Positions 7,434 to 16,496 of a stretch of 64,000 nucleotides of DNA are shown piece by piece. Positions within the stretch are counted from its first letter, which is position 1; each line of letters begins with the position of its first letter. A program made the translations under genes and the position numbers. Under the pieces are notes generated by a model. It was not told where the DNA came from. It saw only the letters and a list, made by a program, of their open reading frames with translations, and ran no database searches. Origin of the DNA: UQRS01 sp964481575 (GTDB taxonomy: Bacteria; Bacillota; Clostridia; Oscillospirales; Acutalibacteraceae); the NCBI GenBank assembly GCA_964481575.1, contig CAYZTR010000006.1:1-64000 (forward strand), read 5' to 3'.

Positions 7434-9263
7434 TTATTCAACGGTGACGCTTTTCGCCAGATTCCGGGGCTTATCAATATCACAGCCGTTATACTTGGCC
7501 ACATAGTAGGCAAAGATTTGCAGCGGAATCACTTCCAAGGATGCGGTAAACAGCGGATCGGTCTCCGGCAGAAAAACGACGTCGTCCGCCTCAGTCAGCA
7601 CCACATCCCGGGCATCCTCAGCCGCCACGGCCATCACCACGGCGCCCCGGGCCTTGACCTCCTTGACATTGGACATAAGCTTATCCAGCAGGTTGGAGTA
7701 AGAGGCCAGGGCGATAACCAGCCGGCCTTCATCAATCAAAGAAATGGTGCCGTGCTTCAATTCACCGGCAGCATAGGCTTCAGAATGAATATAGGAAATC
7801 TCCTTCAGTTTCAGGGAGCCTTCCAAGGCGGCGGCATAATCAATATTCCGGCCGATGAAGAAAATGTCCCGCTTGTTATAATACTTTTTGGCCAGCTTTT
7901 TCATCTGGGGCTTGCACGCCAGCAGTTGCTTCACCTGGGAGGGAAGCTGCTCTACCTGGGCCACCAGGGCATCCAGCTGGGCCTGAGGCTTGGTACCCAG
8001 CAGCCCGGCCACATAAATTCCGAACAGATACAGCAAAGTCAGCTGGGTGGAATAGGCCTTGGTGGTGGCCACGGCAATTTCCGGGCCGGCCCAGGTATAA
8101 AGCACGTCGTCACTGATTTTGGCGATGGCGCTGCCCACCACATTGACAATAGACAGGATCCGAGCACCCCGGGCTTTTGCCTCCTCCAGGGCGGCCTTGG
8201 AATCAGCTGTTTCCCCGGATTGACTGATCACAATACACAAGGTCTTTTCATCAATAATCGGGTTCCGGTACCGCAGCTCCGACGCCAGATCTACCTCCAC
8301 CGGGATGCGGGTCAGCTCCTCCAAAACGTACTTCCCCACAACCCCCACATGGTAAGCTGAGCCGCAGGCGGTAATAAGAATCCGTTGGATTCCCTGCAAA
8401 TCCCGGGCGGTCAGGTGGATATCATCCAGAACCACCTTCCCCTCCTTAATCCGGGGACGGATGGTGTCCTCGATGGCCTTGGGCTGCTCCATGATTTCCT
8501 TCATCATAAAATGGCTATAGCCGCCCTTTTCCGCCGAATCAATGGACCAGTTCACCAAGGTAATTTCCTTTTTCACCGGCTCCTTGGCCCCGTTGTAGAC
8601 CTGAATCCCCTTCCGGGTTAACTCCACGATTTCCCCGTCATCCAGGTTCACCACGTTTTTGGTATAAGCAATCAGGGCCGTAACATCCGAGGCGATAAAG
8701 TTGCCCTCTGGGGAAATGCCCACAATCAGCGGGCTGGCCTTCCGAGCGGCAAAAAAACGGTCGGGTTCTTGTGCGCAAACGATGCCCAGGGCATAGCTGC
8801 CTTTCAGCCGGGCCACTGTTTTGGCCACGGTATCCAGGAAATCCCCCTGGTCGTAGTATTCCAGCAGGTGGGCCACCACCTCGGTATCGGTCTCACTGAC
8901 AAAGCGATACCCCAACTGGGTCAGCTCCGTCCGCAGGGCAATATAATTCTCAATAATGCCGTTATGAACCACGGCAAATTTACTAGTTTGACTCATATGG
9001 GGATGCGCGTTGGCATAGGAGGGCTCGCCATGCGTGGCCCAACGCGTATGACCAATGCCCAAGGTGCCGGTCACGCCGCCCTTCGCATCCACCTTATCCT
9101 GCAGGGCGATAATCCGCCCAGTAGTTTTTTCAATCTGCAATGTATTATCATGCTGGACTACAATCCCGGCGGAATCATAGCCTCTGTATTCCAGCTTTGA
9201 CAGGCCGTCCAACAGAATGGGAGCCGCTTGGGCTTTTCCGACAAAACCAACAATACCACACAT
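7434..9263 (-). CDS. glmS: Glutamine--fructose-6-phosphate aminotransferase (isomerising)
   Basis: GlmS (609 aa, family length) makes glucosamine-6-phosphate, the entry to peptidoglycan and amino-sugar synthesis. The N-terminal Ntn-hydrolase glutaminase begins with MCGIVGFVG (catalytic Cys2) and includes GHTRWATHG and HNGIIENY. Two SIS sugar-isomerase domains follow, with SQSGETADS at about 350-358, and the protein ends in the conserved DKPRNLAKSVTVE. It has its own promoter. The leader is only about 80 nt and shows no recognisable glmS ribozyme core, unlike the glmS leaders of many Bacillota. Confidence 0.98.
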   Translation of the reverse strand: MCGIVGFVGKAQAAPILLDGLSKLEYRGYDSAGIVVQHDNTLQIEKTTGRIIALQDKVDAKGGVTGTLGIGHTRWATHGEPSYANAHPHMSQTSKFAVVHNGIIENYIALRTELTQLGYRFVSETDTEVVAHLLEYYDQGDFLDTVAKTVARLKGSYALGIVCAQEPDRFFAARKASPLIVGISPEGNFIASDVTALIAYTKNVVNLDDGEIVELTRKGIQVYNGAKEPVKKEITLVNWSIDSAEKGGYSHFMMKEIMEQPKAIEDTIRPRIKEGKVVLDDIHLTARDLQGIQRILITACGSAYHVGVVGKYVLEELTRIPVEVDLASELRYRNPIIDEKTLCIVISQSGETADSKAALEEAKARGARILSIVNVVGSAIAKISDDVLYTWAGPEIAVATTKAYSTQLTLLYLFGIYVAGLLGTKPQAQLDALVAQVEQLPSQVKQLLACKPQMKKLAKKYYNKRDIFFIGRNIDYAAALEGSLKLKEISYIHSEAYAAGELKHGTISLIDEGRLVIALASYSNLLDKLMSNVKEVKARGAVVMAVAAEDARDVVLTEADDVVFLPETDPLFTASLEVIPLQIFAYYVAKYNGCDIDKPRNLAKSVTVE

Positions 9264-9347
9264 ACTCGGTCACAACCTTTCAATCCGATCATTCCGCCGC
9301 AGTCTTCCTGATACTTCCACACTGCACCGAATGAAAGTATATAACAC

Positions 9348-9376
9348 ATTATACTCTCACGCCCCAGGAAAGTCAA
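9348..9376 (-). promoter_or_regulatory. glmS promoter
   Basis: Minus strand TTGACT (9376-9371), 17-bp spacer, perfect TATAAT (9353-9348). The predicted start of transcription is about 78 nt before the glmS start codon. Confidence 0.85.
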
Positions 9377-9465
9377 CCAAAACCGATTGACGGCGGTAGA
9401 AAGCCGGCAGAACCTTCGGTTTCCGGAACCGACAGCGCCATGGATTTCCGGGAAATGTATCCACG

Positions 9466-9494
9466 AAAAGGCTCCCCCTGTAAAAGGGGGAGCC
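9466..9494 (-). terminator. Terminator of the dockerin-protein gene
   Basis: A GC-rich 10-bp stem (9470-9479 with 9485-9494), 5-nt loop, with four T residues following on the minus strand. It lies about 80 bp past the stop codon of the gene ending at 9574. Confidence 0.8.
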
Positions 9495-9573
9495 TGAAGC
9501 TCCTGGAAACCAAAGTAAAACAAGGGAGGCGGGGACTCCTGTAACACGGGGCGGAGTTTTGCAAAACCCACGC

Positions 9574-11421
9574 CTACCCCTTTAAAATAGCCTTCCGCAA
9601 CAGCACCACGTCGGAAACACTCAAAAGGTTATCGCCGCTCAAATCCCCCACCGAATCGAAGCCGCCGCTGAGAATCTCCTTCCGCAGCAGCACCACATCG
9701 GTGACGGAAAGACTGCCGTCCCTGTTCAGATCCCCGGCCAAAGGAATCTCCGCCACGGCGGTACCGTAAACCTCCAGCTCCCGCAGCTGATACCAGAAGG
9801 CAGCACAGGCTGAGAAGGTGATCCGCAAGGCTTTAACTGTGACGGGATCTCCATTTACGGTAATGGCGTCCCGATAAAAGAAGGTCTGATATTCTTCCCG
9901 ATCTGCCGCCGTACAATCCAGCGGCAGCCAGGTTTCCCCGTCCGGAGAATAGGCAATGGCGTCATACCGCTGCTCATCCTGGGTGCGGCCCAGGCCCCAG
10001 ATCAGGTGAATCCGATCAATCGTTTTGGGGCTGTCCCAGGTGACGGTTAGCGTACCTCCGGCAGTATCCGGCGTCTCCCAGCAGGTATCATCATTTCCGT
10101 CATTCAGATAGGACAGGGCGCTGCCCTCCCGGGTGTCACAGGAAGCGGTAATCGTCACATCGCCATTTTTACTCCGGGCCACATTCTCCTTCCAGCTGTC
10201 ATCCACAGTCACGCTGTTCAGATCCAGCCAGACAAAACGGGGATGATAATCCACCGTGGTTTGATTGCCAAAGGCGTTGCGGTTATTGCAGTTATAGGAC
10301 ACCAACAGCCGGCCGTCTGAGGACAAATGGGGATGGGCCTTGGCATTATAAGTATAGATGCCTCCGTTGTCACCGCCGTACTCGGGGGTCTTGTAAAAAC
10401 AGACCGGCTTATCAAAAGGTCCCACCGGGGAATCCCCCACGGCGTACATCAAATCGGAAGATTCGGTATTCTGGGTATAAACGGTAAGGTACTTACCTGC
10501 AGCCGGGCCGGTGGTGATAGGGGTCACGCTGGATTCACAGGAGACACCGTTTACCAAAGGCGCAGATGCGGCAATATCGGTACCCCAGCCTTCCCCGTCC
10601 CAATAAGTCAGCTTTGAGAAATCGGGGAAATCCTCCTCCTTGATCCTGGAAACAATCAGGCTGTTGGTATTGAAAAACTCGTGCAATGTGCCCCGGTAGC
10701 CGTAAATGTAAATATAGCCGTCGGGATCTGGTGCGCCGGCCGAGACAGTATTGGAAAGAACTGCCATACCATAGGCGTAAAGGTATTTGCTGTCGTCAAA
10801 ATTGCCGGCATCCAGATAATACAGCTGCGAAATCCCATAGGTGATGGAATAGTTGGCGTAATCCGGCGCACCGTCTGCAACAGGAATTTTGACCATATCA
10901 ATGCGGGCCGGCCGCCAGCTATCCTCCGGGAAACCGAAGATGTACACTGCGTCTCCCTCCACAAAGCAGTCAAACATCCACTTATGCTCTCCGAACAGAT
11001 GGGTATCCCAGCCGAAAGCACCGTTGCCGCCGGGTCCCCAGACAAACGCCATATTCTCCGGATCCGGCGTATTGCCCGTCAACACTGCAGAGGTCTGGCT
11101 AGGCTGACCCGGTGCCCAATACACATTGCCCTCTGCATCGGCACTTCCCATCAAGGAATCACTGAAAATAAAGAAAGTTTTGGTGCCCTCCGTGGCGCTG
11201 CCCAGGGCATCGTTGCCGTCCAGCGCTACAGAATAAATGCCGTCGCCCCCCAGCCAGGTTTCAGTCTGTCCCCGCCGGTCAAACAGGGCCGTCCACTCCT
11301 CTGCGGGAATACAGACAGGGCTCGCTGCAGAATCCTCTGCCGCTCCGGGCAGAACGGCCCCACAGGCCAGCCCCAGGGTCAGGCAAAGCAAAATACAGAG
11401 AAACTGTTTCCACGTTTTCAT
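9574..11421 (-). CDS. Secreted dockerin protein with DUF5005-like and discoidin domains
   Basis: A 615-residue exported protein. It has a signal peptide (MKTWKQFLCILLCLTLGLACG). A large N-terminal region, roughly 35-400, resembles uncharacterised carbohydrate-active-like DUF5005 proteins, with a short FIFSDSLMG motif. An F5/8-type C (discoidin) carbohydrate-binding domain follows at about 415-555. At the C-terminus is a type I dockerin with two Ca-binding repeats (DLNRDGSLSVTDVVLLRK and DLSGDNLLSVSDVVLLRK). Dockerins dock to cohesins of cellulosome-like scaffolds or cell-surface proteins; no cohesin gene is in this window. The substrate is unknown. ATG 11421 follows AAGGAGG; the gene is monocistronic. 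Confidence 0.85.
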   Translation of the reverse strand: MKTWKQFLCILLCLTLGLACGAVLPGAAEDSAASPVCIPAEEWTALFDRRGQTETWLGGDGIYSVALDGNDALGSATEGTKTFFIFSDSLMGSADAEGNVYWAPGQPSQTSAVLTGNTPDPENMAFVWGPGGNGAFGWDTHLFGEHKWMFDCFVEGDAVYIFGFPEDSWRPARIDMVKIPVADGAPDYANYSITYGISQLYYLDAGNFDDSKYLYAYGMAVLSNTVSAGAPDPDGYIYIYGYRGTLHEFFNTNSLIVSRIKEEDFPDFSKLTYWDGEGWGTDIAASAPLVNGVSCESSVTPITTGPAAGKYLTVYTQNTESSDLMYAVGDSPVGPFDKPVCFYKTPEYGGDNGGIYTYNAKAHPHLSSDGRLLVSYNCNNRNAFGNQTTVDYHPRFVWLDLNSVTVDDSWKENVARSKNGDVTITASCDTREGSALSYLNDGNDDTCWETPDTAGGTLTVTWDSPKTIDRIHLIWGLGRTQDEQRYDAIAYSPDGETWLPLDCTAADREEYQTFFYRDAITVNGDPVTVKALRITFSACAAFWYQLRELEVYGTAVAEIPLAGDLNRDGSLSVTDVVLLRKEILSGGFDSVGDLSGDNLLSVSDVVLLRKAILKG

Positions 11422-11488
11422 AGACAAATACCTCCTTTTTACACGCACAACACACCGCTGTTTTTAAACGTTACAATTGCCTACTGCT

Positions 11489-11517
11489 ATTTTACAGGAT
11501 ACCGACAATTCTGTCAA
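11489..11517 (-). promoter_or_regulatory. Promoter of the dockerin-protein gene
   Basis: Minus strand consensus TTGACA (11517-11512), 17-bp spacer, TAAAAT (11494-11489). A small inverted repeat (GACA/TGTC) overlaps the -35 and may be an operator. Confidence 0.8.
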
Positions 11518-11582
11518 GGTTATTTTCCCGGCGGCGGCATAGCAAAGACAGCAAGCGGGCTGTCATAGCAGGGAAAAAAGAA

Positions 11583-11611
11583 TTGCTATTTCCCATGAAA
11601 TGTATTATACT
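11583..11611 (+). promoter_or_regulatory. Promoter of the nucleotidyltransferase-family gene
   Basis: TTGCTA (11583-11588), 17-bp spacer, TATACT (11606-11611), about 50 bp before the chosen start codon. It diverges from the dockerin promoter. Confidence 0.65.
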
Positions 11612-11664
11612 GTAAAACAAGAGCAATGCATCATTGCATTCCATTCATGAAAAGGACCATGGAA

Positions 11665-12828
11665 ATGATTGAACTGGAGTATTTATTGACAGCGCTGCAG
11701 GCTACATTGGAAGAGAAGCCCCTATCCCCGCCTCCGGCCGAGCTGGACTTTTCGGCCTTTTTCCGGCAGGCGGAACTGCACGGCTTAGCCCCCATGCTGG
11801 CCGAAACTATGACCTCTCTGGGGGAAGCTGTTCCTACTGGGATTCAACGGCAGTTTCAGGATGCACTGCGAAGAAACAAGGTACGCATCGCCAAGCAGAA
11901 GATCGCCCTGGAGGAGATCAGCGAAGCCCTGACCCAACGCCGGATCCGGTTTCTCCCACTGAAGGGCTGCGTTTTACAGGATTATTATCCCAAAGCTTCC
12001 ATGCGGCTCATGTCTGACTTGGACATTCTCATTGACACGGCCCAGGCCGCCAGGGTGCGGGAGGCCATGGAATCCCTGGGATACACCACCCAGGAATACA
12101 TGCAGGGAAATCACGACGTCTATTTTCTGCAGCCCATCCTGAATGTGGAGATGCATCGGGAACTGACCGACCCCACTGAGGTGGATTACACTTATCTGCT
12201 GGGGGCTTGGGATCGGGCCTTGCCGGATGCAGAAGGCAGTTACAGCTACCACATGACCCACGAGGACTTTTACATCTTTCATATTTCCCATCTGGCCAAG
12301 CACCTGCTCCATGAACAGGTAACGGCCCGACAGGTGGCCGATCTGTGGATCCTGCTTCGGCGATTCCGGGATACCTACGATTGGGCCTATATCCAGGAGG
12401 AGCTGGATAAGGCCGGGCTGATGCCCTTCGGGGAGCATATTCGCCGTCTGGCCTGCTGCTGGTTCGGGCAGGAAGCCTGGGATCCCTTTCTGCAGGAGTT
12501 ATCCCGCCACATTCTGGAACAGCGGGAAAACTTCACCGGCTTCGGCAATGTGGAACTGGCCCTGCAATATAGCGGGCAAACCGGCCGGGGGGTCAAGTTC
12601 CGTTATACCTTGCGGCGGATTTTCCTGCCTCTGTCCTCCATGCAAACCCTCTACCCGGTTTTGAAACAGGTGCCGGTGCTGCTGCCGGTGTTTTGGCCGG
12701 TACGGTGGTGCTCCCTGCTGTTCTTCCACAGGGATCGGGTACGAACCCGGCTGCAGCAGGACAAAAACATGGATCCGGAAAAGGCCAGGGCCTTCCATGA
12801 TTACATGAAAAAACTGGGGCTCAAATAG
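11665..12828 (+). CDS. Nucleotidyltransferase family protein (NTP_transf_5-like)
   Basis: A 387-residue cytoplasmic protein. The region LKGCVLQDYYPKASMRLMSDLDILI (about residues 95-125) contains the conserved DLDIL signature of the uncharacterised nucleotidyltransferase_5 group, which occurs in polysaccharide clusters and as stand-alone genes in gut Clostridia. The rest shows HRELTDP and an HEDFYIFHISHLAKHLLH segment that is typical of this group. Substrate unknown. ATG 11665 is preferred because AAAGG is 9 nt upstream; in-frame ATGs at 11626 and 11659 are possible. No polysaccharide genes lie adjacent, so the job cannot be read from context. Confidence 0.75.
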   Translation: MIELEYLLTALQATLEEKPLSPPPAELDFSAFFRQAELHGLAPMLAETMTSLGEAVPTGIQRQFQDALRRNKVRIAKQKIALEEISEALTQRRIRFLPLKGCVLQDYYPKASMRLMSDLDILIDTAQAARVREAMESLGYTTQEYMQGNHDVYFLQPILNVEMHRELTDPTEVDYTYLLGAWDRALPDAEGSYSYHMTHEDFYIFHISHLAKHLLHEQVTARQVADLWILLRRFRDTYDWAYIQEELDKAGLMPFGEHIRRLACCWFGQEAWDPFLQELSRHILEQRENFTGFGNVELALQYSGQTGRGVKFRYTLRRIFLPLSSMQTLYPVLKQVPVLLPVFWPVRWCSLLFFHRDRVRTRLQQDKNMDPEKARAFHDYMKKLGLK

Positions 12829-12909
12829 TCTCCTCACCGCCACGGCTGCTTCGGATTTTTCGCGCAACTGTGCGAAAAATATAGAACGTATAAAACTAGT
12901 ATAAAAAAC

Positions 12910-12958
12910 AAATTGCCATCCGCTGAAAATTCGTCAGATTTTGCGGATGGCAATTTTT
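12910..12958 (+). terminator. Strong terminator after the nucleotidyltransferase gene
   Basis: A perfect 14-bp stem (12910-12923 with 12943-12956), with further pairing inside the loop (AAAAT/ATTTT), is followed by a T-tract (12954-12958) on the plus strand. Confidence 0.85.
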
Positions 12959-12966
12959 CAGGAAAT

Positions 12967-12975
12967 TGCTATAAT
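12967..12975 (+). promoter_or_regulatory. Extended -10 promoter of the antiporter gene
   Basis: TGCTATAAT is an extended -10 element with a perfect hexamer. It begins within 10 bp of the preceding terminator; no -35 match was seen. The gene starts 34 bp downstream. Confidence 0.65.
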
Positions 12976-13009
12976 AAAAACGTATCGTTCGCAAAAGGAA
13001 GGAATCCAT

Positions 13010-14299
13010 ATGAGCACCCTGTCTGTTTTAAAAGATTTGGCCATTGTCATTCTGGCCGCGGAAGTTTTCGGCCTTCTGGCCCGGTATGTAAAGGTGCCCC
13101 AGGTAGTGGGGCATATTCTGGCCGGTCTGATCATCGGGCCCACTTTTCTCAACGTTGTCCGGAATGAGGACTTTCTCACCGGCGCCGCCGAGGTAGGGGT
13201 CATCCTGCTGATGTTTTCCGCCGGTCTGGGCACCAGCCTGGAGGATTTGATCCGCACCGGTGGCAAAGCGCTGGCTATTGCCTGCGCCGGGGTTTTTGTT
13301 CCGCTGGCCGGCGGCACCCTGTTGTACATGGCCTTTTACGGCAACGCACCGGGGTACAATTTCTTCCAGGCGTTGTTTGTGGGAACCATTATGACGGCCA
13401 CTTCGGTTTCCATCACTGTCCAGGCCCTCCGGGAACTGGGCGTCCTGCAAGGCACAGTAGGCACCACCATTCTCTCAGCCGCCATTATTGACGATGTCAT
13501 CGGTATTGTGGTGCTGACTCTGGTGCTGGGGATGGCCGGCGGCGTTCAGGGAGGCAACACCTCCGCCATAGCGGCCCTGCTCAACACCTGCGGCGCCGGC
13601 AGCTTTGTTTCCAGCGGTTCCACCCTGTCCGCCGCCGTACTGGTCATTCTCAACACGGTGGTATTTTTTCTGCTGGCCCTGGTATTCGGCCGGCTGTTCT
13701 ATACCCTGTTCAAACGGCTCACCACCAAATATCCCCACCACCGCAGGCTGCCCATTATGGGGCTGGTACTGTGCCTGATTCTGGCCTATGTGGCTGACCG
13801 CTACTTTGGCATCGCGGACATTACCGGAGCCTATGTGGCCGGTATCATCCTTTGCAACACCAGAAATTCTGATTATATCGCCCGGAAAATGGACATCAGC
13901 TCCTATATGATCTTCGGGCCGGTGTTTTTCGCTTCCATTGCCATCAAAAATCCCATCGGCAGCTTTGACGCTACCCTGCTCTGGTTCTCCCTGGCCTTTG
14001 TGGTGGTGGCGCTGGTAACCAAAATTATCGGCTGCGGCCTTTGCAGCCGGATTTGCCGGTTCCAAACCAACGAATCCCTGAAAATCGGATTGGGGATGAT
14101 GACCCGCGGGGAGGTAGCCCTGGCGGTTCTGACCAAGGGGATCGACGCCGGAATCATTGGCTCCGGCATCTCCACCGCCGTCATTCTGCTCATCATTATT
14201 TCCTCCATCCTGACCCCCATTTTCCTCAAAATCCTATACACAAAATATCCCGACCGGCAACCTGAAGCCCATCCGGCCCCACAAGTCGGTGCCGTCTGA
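13010..14299 (+). CDS. CPA2-type cation:proton antiporter
   Basis: A 429-residue inner-membrane protein with about 12-13 hydrophobic segments and the Na_H_Exchanger fold of KefB/NapA-like CPA2 antiporters. It exchanges Na+ or K+ for H+ in pH and salt homeostasis. The conserved LLARYVKVPQVVGHILAGLIIGP near the N-terminus and the IIDDVIGIVVL segment (paired acidic residues in the core helix) are visible. The C-terminal TrkA-N nucleotide-binding domain of Kef channels is absent. ATG 13010 follows AAGGAAGG; an in-frame upstream extension overlaps the terminator and is unlikely. Confidence 0.88.
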   Translation: MSTLSVLKDLAIVILAAEVFGLLARYVKVPQVVGHILAGLIIGPTFLNVVRNEDFLTGAAEVGVILLMFSAGLGTSLEDLIRTGGKALAIACAGVFVPLAGGTLLYMAFYGNAPGYNFFQALFVGTIMTATSVSITVQALRELGVLQGTVGTTILSAAIIDDVIGIVVLTLVLGMAGGVQGGNTSAIAALLNTCGAGSFVSSGSTLSAAVLVILNTVVFFLLALVFGRLFYTLFKRLTTKYPHHRRLPIMGLVLCLILAYVADRYFGIADITGAYVAGIILCNTRNSDYIARKMDISSYMIFGPVFFASIAIKNPIGSFDATLLWFSLAFVVVALVTKIIGCGLCSRICRFQTNESLKIGLGMMTRGEVALAVLTKGIDAGIIGSGISTAVILLIIISSILTPIFLKILYTKYPDRQPEAHPAPQVGAV

Positions 14300-14422
14300 T
14301 TCGGCCAGCTGTTTTTGTAGCAGGTTCCGCACAGCGGTTTCATACAAAAAGGTTTGCCAAAGGGAGAATTCCAAGCAAGGAAGTTTTGGATAGAATTTCC
14401 TTTTATGACTGTTTGAAGCATG

Positions 14423-14478
14423 ATAAAACCGCTTGTAGCTGTTACACCAACGAGCGCAACAACTACAAGCGGTTTTAT
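14423..14478. terminator. Long hairpin, probable bidirectional terminator (hairpin 1)
   Basis: A perfect 16-bp stem (14423-14438 with 14463-14478) whose arms begin and end with ATAAAACC/GGTTTTAT, so each strand exits through a T-run. The 24-nt loop has four further pairs. It lies between the convergent antiporter and HD genes. Confidence 0.65.
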
Positions 14479-14565
14479 GTCCTTTGATTATTCAAAATAG
14501 AAATAAATTATGGAAGCAACTAGGGGATCCATATGCATGTCTGTTTCGTCCAGAATTGTATAGAA

Positions 14566-14609
14566 AAACGGCAGCACGAAAAGCATTTCTGCTCTCTATA
14601 CTGCCGTTT
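14566..14609. repeat. Inverted repeat (hairpin 2)
   Basis: A 9-bp stem AAACGGCAG/CTGCCGTTT (14566-14574 with 14601-14609) with a 26-nt loop holding a smaller AGCA/TGCT hairpin. Part of a run of four hairpins in 280 bp. Confidence 0.6.
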
Positions 14610-14623
14610 GTCTTTGAGGACAT

Positions 14624-14672
14624 CCATAAGGAGGTAATTTGACGGTTGTTTTCAAATTACCTCCCTATGTGG
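14624..14672. repeat. Inverted repeat enclosing an SD-like sequence (hairpin 3)
   Basis: A 17-bp stem with one mismatch (14626-14642 with 14652-14668) and a 9-nt loop. The left arm contains AAGGAGG, which would be buried in the stem. No ORF of note follows it. Confidence 0.6.
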
Positions 14673-14682
14673 TGTTAACGAA

Positions 14683-14705
14683 GGAGAACCTCTTTTGCGT
14701 TCTCC
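14683..14705 (-). terminator. Short hairpin after the HD gene (hairpin 4)
   Basis: A 7-bp stem GGAGAAC/GTTCTCC with a 9-nt loop, only 10 bp beyond the HD gene's stop codon. The minus-strand T-tract is weak. Confidence 0.45.
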
Positions 14706-14715
14706 GCATAAATTA

Positions 14716-15204
14716 TTACCGATAGATACGGTGCAGCAGCGTCAGACCCGTCTTGGTGCGGAAAAAGGTTTCCCCCACCCGAACGGCGGCTTCTCCCGTC
14801 TTACCGTCCTCCAAGGCGTTGACCAGATAATCCGCCTCCAGCAGAATCTGATGATCCGGGCCGTCCACCGGTTGATAGGTATGATGATGCCCAATGAGCC
14901 AGCAGATCCGCTCCACCGTGGGCTGTGGCAGACCGCAATCCGCCAGCAGAACAGCCGCCAGATCGGGACCCAACTCCTCCTGATGCTTCCCACTGGCGTC
15001 TCTGTACCTGACTTCGCTGGCATGGATGCCAATATCGTGGGTGATGGCGGCCACCTCCAATTGCTGTTGGACCTGTGCCGACAGCCCTTCGGCCAGGCCG
15101 ATGAGCCGGGCAAACTGGTACACTTTGAGGAAATGCTGGATGCGTTTGGGATCTCCGGCATCGTATGCAATCATTTTCATGAGAATTTCTTCGTTGGTTT
15201 TCAT
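14716..15204 (-). CDS. HD-domain phosphohydrolase
   Basis: A 162-residue single-domain HD-superfamily protein. Metal-binding residues are seen in HFLKVYQFA (first His), VAAITHDIGIH (the His-Asp pair), and GHHHTY. HD hydrolases of this size act on nucleotides or other phosphoesters; the substrate cannot be told. ATG 15204 is preceded by GGAGG at 7 nt; an upstream in-frame ATG adds three residues and removes that spacing. It diverges from the MFS gene. Confidence 0.85.
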   Translation of the reverse strand: MKTNEEILMKMIAYDAGDPKRIQHFLKVYQFARLIGLAEGLSAQVQQQLEVAAITHDIGIHASEVRYRDASGKHQEELGPDLAAVLLADCGLPQPTVERICWLIGHHHTYQPVDGPDHQILLEADYLVNALEDGKTGEAAVRVGETFFRTKTGLTLLHRIYR

Positions 15205-15285
15205 GTGTCCCACCTCCGGGAAAAACTGCTATGATTATAGCATATTGCCACCAAAAACACAATGCGCGAAAGGATGAAAACGCCC

Positions 15286-16482
15286 TTGTCAACCGTAACA
15301 TATCGCAGCACCCGTATTGCCTGCTACATCGGGTATGTGGTGCAGGCCATTATCAACAATCTGTCTCCGGTTTTGTTCATTGTTTATCAGGATCGGTTCC
15401 AGATTGACTATTCCAGGCTGTCCTTTTTAGTTCTGGTGAACTTTCTAACCCAGCTTCTGGTGGATGTACTGTCGGTACGTCTGGTGGACAAAATTGGGTA
15501 CCGGGTTTCCATTACGGCCGCCCATATATTCTCCGCATTGGGGCTTTGCTTGCTGGGGCTCCTGCCCCGGCTGATTTCCCCCTATGCCGGTCTGCTCCTG
15601 GCCACGGTGGTCTGCGCTGCCGGTTCGGGACTCATTGAGGTGCTGGTTTCTCCTACCATTGAAGCCCTGCCCTTACCCAACAAATCCTCCCAGATGAGTC
15701 TGCTTCACTCCTTTTACTGCTGGGGACAGCTGGCAGTGGTACTGCTGTCCACCCTGCTGCTCCAGGCGGCCGGCCACGATCACTGGTACCTGTTGCCGCT
15801 GCTGTGGGCGGTACTCCCCCTGGCCAATTTGATCCTGTTTTTGCGTGTACCCATTGTGGAACCAACACCGGAGGAAAAGTCCTCCGTCCGCTGTATGCTG
15901 ACCTCCCGGCTCTTTCTCGTGTCCCTGGTGCTGATGCTCTGCGCCGGTGCTGCCGAGCTGGCCATGAGCCAATGGAGTTCCCTGTTTGCTGAAAAGAGCC
16001 TGGGCATTTCCAAAGTGGCGGGGGATCTGCTGGGGCCCTGCATGTTCGCCCTATTGATGGGAACCGGCCGTTTGCTTTACGGCATCTTCGGCAAATACTG
16101 GAATATCCAAAAGGGGCTGATGCTCTGTGCCGGGCTCAGCGTTCTTTCCTATCTCATTGCGTCCCTGTCTCCCCGGCCCACGCTGTCCCTGGTGGGATTT
16201 GCCCTGGGCGGTCTGGCCGTCAGCCTCATGTGGCCCGGCACCTTCAGTCTGTCGGCAGAATACTTCCCCAAAGGGGGAACAGCCATGTTTGCCCTTCTGG
16301 CGGTCTTTGGAGATTTAGGCTGTGCCACCGGCCCCGCCCTGACCGGCTTTGTTTCTGACTGGGCGGAGGAAACCCCCGCCATTTCCATGAACAGCCTGAA
16401 TGCAGGGTTGCTGACCGGCACAGTGTTCGGCATTCTCATGCTGGCATCCCTGCTGCTCCTGCGGCTCAGAAAAACAAAGTAA
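15286..16482 (+). CDS. MFS transporter
   Basis: A roughly 400-residue protein with 12 predicted hydrophobic segments and the MFS loop-2-like sequence VRLVDKIGYRVSI between segments 2 and 3. The fold and a repeated GxxLL pattern fit major facilitator permeases with sugar- or FucP-like architecture. The substrate is not evident. Start is uncertain: TTG 15286 has AAAGGATG at a good distance, whereas the first in-frame ATG (15262) has no Shine-Dalgarno sequence and ATG 15274 abuts it. It ends in a strong terminator. Confidence 0.85.
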   Translation: MSTVTYRSTRIACYIGYVVQAIINNLSPVLFIVYQDRFQIDYSRLSFLVLVNFLTQLLVDVLSVRLVDKIGYRVSITAAHIFSALGLCLLGLLPRLISPYAGLLLATVVCAAGSGLIEVLVSPTIEALPLPNKSSQMSLLHSFYCWGQLAVVLLSTLLLQAAGHDHWYLLPLLWAVLPLANLILFLRVPIVEPTPEEKSSVRCMLTSRLFLVSLVLMLCAGAAELAMSQWSSLFAEKSLGISKVAGDLLGPCMFALLMGTGRLLYGIFGKYWNIQKGLMLCAGLSVLSYLIASLSPRPTLSLVGFALGGLAVSLMWPGTFSLSAEYFPKGGTAMFALLAVFGDLGCATGPALTGFVSDWAEETPAISMNSLNAGLLTGTVFGILMLASLLLLRLRKTK

Positions 16483-16496
16483 TTCAAATAAAAACT

